DNA of 64,000 bases, from NCBI RefSeq assembly GCF_025264685.1, contig NZ_CP073721.1:2099001-2163000 (forward strand), in the 5' to 3' direction. Positions 59,727 to 64,000 of this stretch are shown here, piece after piece. The position numbers were made by a program, and so were the translations under genes. This stretch comes from Dactylosporangium roseum (GTDB taxonomy: Bacteria; Actinomycetota; Actinomycetes; Mycobacteriales; Micromonosporaceae). Position 1 is the stretch's first letter; each line of letters begins with the position of its first letter. The notes beneath the pieces were generated by a model that had not been told where the DNA came from, searched no databases, and worked only from the letters and a program-made list of their open reading frames with translations.

Positions 59727-62700
59727 CGGCCTGCCGGCGGCTGGCCCGCCGCGGCTCGGCGGGCCGCCTGCTCCTCGGGGGAGTTCGGGTCCTCGTCCCA
59801 GGCCTTGGCGCGGCGGATCTCGTCGAAGAACCCGAGGAGCCGGTCGAGCTCCTGCGTGCTCGTCTTGTCGTCCGCCCGGGTGGTCTTGCCCTTCTTGCTG
59901 TGCGAGCGGATCTCCCGGCCGGTGTTGATCGAGGAGGTCTCCTCGGCGCCGGACAGGCGGTCGTCGACGCTGGCCTCGTCGTGAACCGCCATCCGCTGCC
60001 CCGGCATGCGCCCCGTCGCCTCGTCGTGGTGCCGGCTCGGCGGGGCGGGCACGTCGAAGTGATACTCGTCGTGGTTGGGCGCATCGAACGCGTACCCGGG
60101 CTGGGCCGGCCCGTTGGGCGGCAGCGGCTGCGCATCCCGATGGAACGTCCGCGGCGGCGCGACGTGCAGATCCGGGTGCATCCCGGCATGCCCGTCGCCG
60201 CGGCCGTTGACGTGCCCGTTCGCGGGTCCGTGCTGCGAGTGCCCGTTCGCGTGGCCGTTGCTGTGGCCGCCGCGGTCGGCGCGGTCAGGGCCGTCGAATC
60301 CGGGACCCACGTGACCAGGCGCCGCGTGACCCGAACCAGCGTGACCCGAACCAGCGTGACCCGGAGCGGCGTAGCCCGGACCGACCTGACCGGGACCGAC
60401 CTGACCGGGACCGACCTGGCCCGGACCGGTGTGGCTGGAGCCTGCAAAGCCGGGACCGGCGTGACTGGGACCGCCATGATTGGGACCGCCGTGAACGGGA
60501 CCGGCGTGAACGGGACCGGCGTGAACGGGACCGGCGTGGCCCTGGCCAGCGTGGCCCGGACCAGCATGGCCCTGGCCGTTCGGGCCGAGGCCGCGGTTGC
60601 CGTTGGGTCCCGGTACCTGGAACGCGGTGGTCGCGTCGCCGGAGCGGCCGCCGGGCGGCATCTCGGAACGCCCGCCCGGGAGCATCTCGGAGCGGTCATC
60701 GCGGCCGTTGAGCCTGCCGTCAGCCCTGCCGTCAGCCCGGCCTTCGGGACGACCGTCCAGCCAGCCATCCGGACGGTCCTCGCCGCGGGGGTCCGGGCGG
60801 GCGCCGGAGTGGCGCGGCTGGCCGTTTGTGGGGCGGTGGGCGCCGTTGGGGCTCAGCGGGGCGAACGAGGTCGTCCCGGGCTCGATCGGGGGCGCTGGTG
60901 GAGCCGGTGGGAACGAGCTGGTCCGCGAGGAACGGTAGCCGTCCTCGGGCTGTGCGGCGAACCCGCCGGTGCGCGGCTCTTCGTATGGGCGCTGCGGTTC
61001 AAAACTTCCGGCCGGGGAACCGTCGAGGGAACGGGTGTCCTCGAACGAAGGACGCGGCTCGTCGATCGGGCGCTGGCCCTCGAACCGGCGGTCGTAGCCG
61101 TTGCGCTCTTCGTACGCGGCGGACCGGGGCACCGTCGGGTGGGCGCCGGACGGGTGACCGTTCGCGGGGCGTCCGTCGACCAGGTACGGACCGTTGACGT
61201 CACCGTGACGCCTGGCCCGGCCCACCGGGCGGCTGCTGTCAGGGGAAAGACCCGAGGAAGGGCCGGAGGGAAGACCCGAGGAAAGACCCGAGGGAAGACC
61301 AGAGGAAAGGCCGGACGGGGACGAGCCGGGGAGACCCGGCGACGCCGGGGACTGCTGCACGGCCGGGAAGCTGCCCGTGGTTGTCGTCGAGGGCGGGAAC
61401 GCCGGCAGCGCGGTCGCCGGGGGAGTCGCGGTCGGGGTGAGCAGTTCCACCTCGCTCGCCTCGGGCAGCGAGTCGATCAGGGCGGTCGCGAAGACGAAGA
61501 CGTTCGGCGCGGCACCGCGGGGCACTGCCAGATAGGAGCGCTTGCGTGCGTCGATCGGCAGCTTCTCCAGTACGTCCGCGATCAAATGGCCCGGCGGAGG
61601 CAGTTCGGCGGCGTGCGGCGCCCCCATGATGATGGCGCACCGGTCCACGTCCACCGGCAGGCCACGGATCCAGTCGGCCGGGTCGTTGAGGTGCTCCGGG
61701 CGAATCCAGATGCCGGCCTGGACGACCTCGAGCACCCAACCGCTGCCCAGCGAGAACGTCGCCGCGCCGGCCGGAGTGTCGAGCAGATCGGGACAGGGGT
61801 TGATCCAGTCGACCGGGCGCGGGGCGCCGGTGCGGGGCGCGTGCCAGAGCTCCCGGGCGAACGTACGCCATCGGGGCAGGCACTTCCGGTCGATGGTGAC
61901 GACGGCGCGCTGGCCGGCGGGGGCGCACAGCGGCAGGCCGGTGCGCACGTGCACGGACCGGCCGAGGACGTCCGCGACGACCGGACCGACTGGGCCGTCG
62001 GCGATGGGCTGCTGCCCATACGGCGTGAAGACGCACTTGTCGACGGCGAGCGCCGGGATGGCGGCGACGGCCTGGGCGACCTCGTCGCGGTGCAGCGGCT
62101 CCTCGTTCGGGTGCGAAAGGATCAGTGCCGGGTGTGCGTCGTCCGTCGGCACCGAGTAGGCCAGGTCGGTCACGCTGCCGACGCGACGCCGGTGCAGCCA
62201 CAGGCCGGCCGGGATCTGGTCGAGCACCAGGTCGCCAGGGAGCTCGGGCAGCTCGGTGCTGAGGTCTGCCTCCCACTGCGGTGCGGGGAACCGCCAGCCG
62301 ACGCGGACCGGCTGGTCGCCGGGGCGGAACCGCCAGAACCCGCCGGGACGGTGCTCACCGCGACCCTCCGGAGCGAACAGTGAACCGCCGGGCACGCCGA
62401 GCAGCGGGCCGGCCGCGGCGATCACGTCGATGCCGAGGCGCATCGAGATCATGTGGGCGGCCGCGGGGCGCTCCTTGTTGGCGCAGGCGCCGTCCCAGGC
62501 GACGAACCGCATCGCGCTGAAGCCGCGGGGGAGTCCGTTGGCCAGCACCTCGGCCAGTTCCTCGATCATCGCGGGCAGCAGTTTGACCGTGTGGGAGCTG
62601 ATCACGACCGCGCACTCGGCGGACCCGTGCGGCGAGACGACGAGCTGGGCCGCGCCGGAGCTGGGCTCGTCACCGGAGTGGACGACCGCGCCGGCGCCGA

Positions 62701-62758
62701 GCCACGAAACCTTCATGCCCGGCCAGTTTCGGAGCCGGACCTGCATAGCGGTGCTCAT
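59708..62758 (-). CDS. 1016-aa protein with long disordered repeat region
   Basis: The first 440 residues look folded (VSWLGAGAVVHSGDEPSSGA; AMRFVAWDGACANKERPAA; VLDQIPAGLWLHRRRVGSVT) but match no family I know. Residues 450-900 are disordered, first Ser/Pro/Leu runs (SGLPSGLSSGLPSG), then Arg/Asp/Gly, then a Gly-His-Ala-Gly-Pro pentapeptide array. The C-terminal 60 residues (DRLLGFFDEIRRAKAWDEDP) are again conserved-looking. No signal peptide or membrane helix is seen. The ATG has a GAGAGG site. It could be a scaffold or a substrate of export; the function is unknown. Confidence 0.72.
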   Translation of the reverse strand: MSTAMQVRLRNWPGMKVSWLGAGAVVHSGDEPSSGAAQLVVSPHGSAECAVVISSHTVKLLPAMIEELAEVLANGLPRGFSAMRFVAWDGACANKERPAAAHMISMRLGIDVIAAAGPLLGVPGGSLFAPEGRGEHRPGGFWRFRPGDQPVRVGWRFPAPQWEADLSTELPELPGDLVLDQIPAGLWLHRRRVGSVTDLAYSVPTDDAHPALILSHPNEEPLHRDEVAQAVAAIPALAVDKCVFTPYGQQPIADGPVGPVVADVLGRSVHVRTGLPLCAPAGQRAVVTIDRKCLPRWRTFARELWHAPRTGAPRPVDWINPCPDLLDTPAGAATFSLGSGWVLEVVQAGIWIRPEHLNDPADWIRGLPVDVDRCAIIMGAPHAAELPPPGHLIADVLEKLPIDARKRSYLAVPRGAAPNVFVFATALIDSLPEASEVELLTPTATPPATALPAFPPSTTTTGSFPAVQQSPASPGLPGSSPSGLSSGLPSGLSSGLPSGPSSGLSPDSSRPVGRARRHGDVNGPYLVDGRPANGHPSGAHPTVPRSAAYEERNGYDRRFEGQRPIDEPRPSFEDTRSLDGSPAGSFEPQRPYEEPRTGGFAAQPEDGYRSSRTSSFPPAPPAPPIEPGTTSFAPLSPNGAHRPTNGQPRHSGARPDPRGEDRPDGWLDGRPEGRADGRADGRLNGRDDRSEMLPGGRSEMPPGGRSGDATTAFQVPGPNGNRGLGPNGQGHAGPGHAGQGHAGPVHAGPVHAGPVHGGPNHGGPSHAGPGFAGSSHTGPGQVGPGQVGPGQVGPGYAAPGHAGSGHAGSGHAAPGHVGPGFDGPDRADRGGHSNGHANGHSQHGPANGHVNGRGDGHAGMHPDLHVAPPRTFHRDAQPLPPNGPAQPGYAFDAPNHDEYHFDVPAPPSRHHDEATGRMPGQRMAVHDEASVDDRLSGAEETSSINTGREIRSHSKKGKTTRADDKTSTQELDRLLGFFDEIRRAKAWDEDPNSPEEQAARRAAAGQPPAGRRRARH
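60299..60580 (-). repeat. 15-bp tandem repeat encoding Gly-His-Ala-Gly-Pro
   Basis: About eighteen imperfect 15-bp units encode pentapeptides such as GHAGP, VHAGP, NHGGP and GQVGP. Some adjacent units are identical at the DNA level (GGACCGACCTGACCG), which implies recent expansion. Confidence 0.88.
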
Positions 62759-63154
62759 GCGGACCTCTCAGAAGGCTGGAAATCCGGGTGAGTCGAAATG
62801 ACCGGGCCGCGGCACACGGCGGTGTGTGTCTCGAGGGAGCGGTACCCGAGGGGGGCGGCCGCCGGTCGCGTGACCGTCCCTGCTGGCGGCCACGAAGGGA
62901 CCAGCGTGTCCGGCGCTGTAGCTGCGAGCGGGCAGCACGTTGTCAAGATCGCCCTCCGTCGGGTGTGCCACGAGCGGTGCGATGCGGAGGGGGTTCCACA
63001 CCGATCACCGCAGGGCGGCCTTGCCGGATCGTACCGCGCTGAGTGACGGACGCAACCATCTCGTTTGTTGCCAGATCCGCCGGATATGGCCGACCGGGCC
63101 GCCGATTGCGCCCGTTTTGATAGCGTTGATGGGGAGTTCTCCGGAGAGTTGCAC

Positions 63155-64000
63155 ATGCACCGAGCTGCAGTCCGACCAATACGCACCGTGACGCCCGGAC
63201 GCCTTGGATGGCTGTTCGCGGTGATCGTCTCGTTGGCTCTGGCTGCCGTTTCGATGAGCGCCTGCAAAACCTCTCCAATCGATACGTCTCCGGCTAGCCC
63301 GTCGGCGAGCCGTTCTCCTGCATACCCGCGTTCCGGGGTGCTTGTCCTGTATGACACGACCGGGCAATACGGCGACCTGGGCGAGCTGTATGCGGTGCAA
63401 GCAGGGAATTTGGCCTCCCACTTCGGATCATGGGAGGCGTTGCCCGTGACGAAGTACACGTCCGGGACAGCGGCAAAGTACCAGTTGACGATCTACATCG
63501 GATCGACGTACGACGAGCCGTTGCCGGCCGTGTTCCTGGCCGACGTGGCGGCCGGAGCGCCGGTGTTGTGGATGGGCGCGAACATCTGGCAATTGATCTC
63601 GCGGTACCGCGGAATGGGATTTCAGAATGCGTCGATCAACGACGCCGCCGGCGACTCCGCGGTGCGGGAGATCCGCTATCGCGGCACGTCGTTGATCCGC
63701 AACCCGGCGGCCGGGGGGCTGGTCCGCATCGGTCTCTCGGCGGGCGCCAAGGCGACGACGATCGCGGATGCGGTGGGGCCCGGCGGTGCGGTGGAGCCTT
63801 GGGCGGTACGGGTGGGCGCGCTGACCTATGTGGCCGAGGTGCCCTTCACGTATGTCACGTTCGACGACCGGTACCTCGTGCTGGCCGACCTGCTGTTCGA
63901 CCTGCTCGCGCCGGGCACTCCCGGGACGCCGGGCCGGCACCGCGCGCTGGTCCGGATCGAGGATGTCGGCCCGCATTCCGATCCCGCTCAGTTGCGGACC
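63155..64000 (+). CDS. DUF2334 lipoprotein, 5' part
   Basis: The first 282 codons are visible; the gene runs off the window. The ATG is fixed by GGAGAG six bases upstream. A hydrophobic signal (LGWLFAVIVSLALAAVSMSA) ends in SMSAC, a plausible lipobox, so the protein is probably anchored in the membrane outer face. SGVLVLYDTTGQYGDLGELY, IYIGSTYDEPLPAVFL and RHRALVRIEDVGPHSDP match the 13558-15393 protein closely in order and wording. It is divergent to the repeat-rich gene; the 396-bp gap between them holds no gene. Confidence 0.88.
   Translation, partial: MHRAAVRPIRTVTPGRLGWLFAVIVSLALAAVSMSACKTSPIDTSPASPSASRSPAYPRSGVLVLYDTTGQYGDLGELYAVQAGNLASHFGSWEALPVTKYTSGTAAKYQLTIYIGSTYDEPLPAVFLADVAAGAPVLWMGANIWQLISRYRGMGFQNASINDAAGDSAVREIRYRGTSLIRNPAAGGLVRIGLSAGAKATTIADAVGPGGAVEPWAVRVGALTYVAEVPFTYVTFDDRYLVLADLLFDLLAPGTPGTPGRHRALVRIEDVGPHSDPAQLRT

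Overview
The window is uniformly very GC-rich, with strong third-position GC bias, frequent GTG starts and many 1-17 nt gene overlaps. Its families include DUF6412 next to a short YidC, an SCO7613-type membrane protein, a class F sortase and an Rv3032-like glucan synthase. Together these indicate a filamentous actinomycete, most probably of the Micromonosporaceae; the genus cannot be named from sequence alone.

Layout. 0-5 kb: tail of a LuxR regulator, a lipid kinase, a short YidC with a DUF6412 protein behind tandem repeats, and a diguanylate cyclase. 5-8.4 kb: a four-gene double ABC exporter operon. 8.5-13.5 kb: MFS transporter, SDR and GH88 hydrolase, an NTF2-like protein and a truncated AbiEi-type regulator. 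13.5-18.2 kb: a surface polysaccharide operon (mini LPVTG protein, processive GT2, WecB, DUF2334). 18.4-23.4 kb: Ser/Thr kinase, PP2C phosphatase and a large LuxR-AAA regulator, followed by an intact IS4-type element. 24.9-31.2 kb: an alpha-glucan locus (GH63-like glucosidase, debranching enzyme, Rv3032-like synthase). 31.4-35.8 kb: kinase with a CBM2-like ectodomain, patatin, PlsC-like acyltransferase and Gfo/Idh/MocA oxidoreductase. 35.8-46.1 kb: giant multipass protein, two-component pair with ung, flavohaemoglobin-like protein, sortase and a secreted protein. 47-53.7 kb: citrate synthase, an IF-2B-like protein, STAS protein, CaCA exchanger, zinc-ribbon membrane protein, CheY-like and SMI1-like proteins. 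53.8-58.4 kb: a self-contained small gene, seven tRNA genes around a small HNH nuclease gene, an ISL3-type element and a DUF222 HNH protein. 58.6-64 kb: a GT2, a 1016-aa repeat-rich protein and the start of a second DUF2334 protein.

The most unusual content is structural. At least seven long palindromes with 21-36 bp stems and an almost constant 29-30 nt loop lie between genes in the first 32 kb. Their stem sequences change in a compensated way, one supplies a stop codon to a gene, and one has an unrelated loop of the same length. A second dispersed repeat of about 160 bp occurs four times; one copy truncates a gene and another, packed with nested inverted repeats, separates a sensor kinase from its response regulator. 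The tRNA cluster resembles mobile or phage tRNA arrays and includes two tRNAs with leucine anticodons but short variable loops. I found no CRISPR array and no obvious biosynthetic gene cluster.
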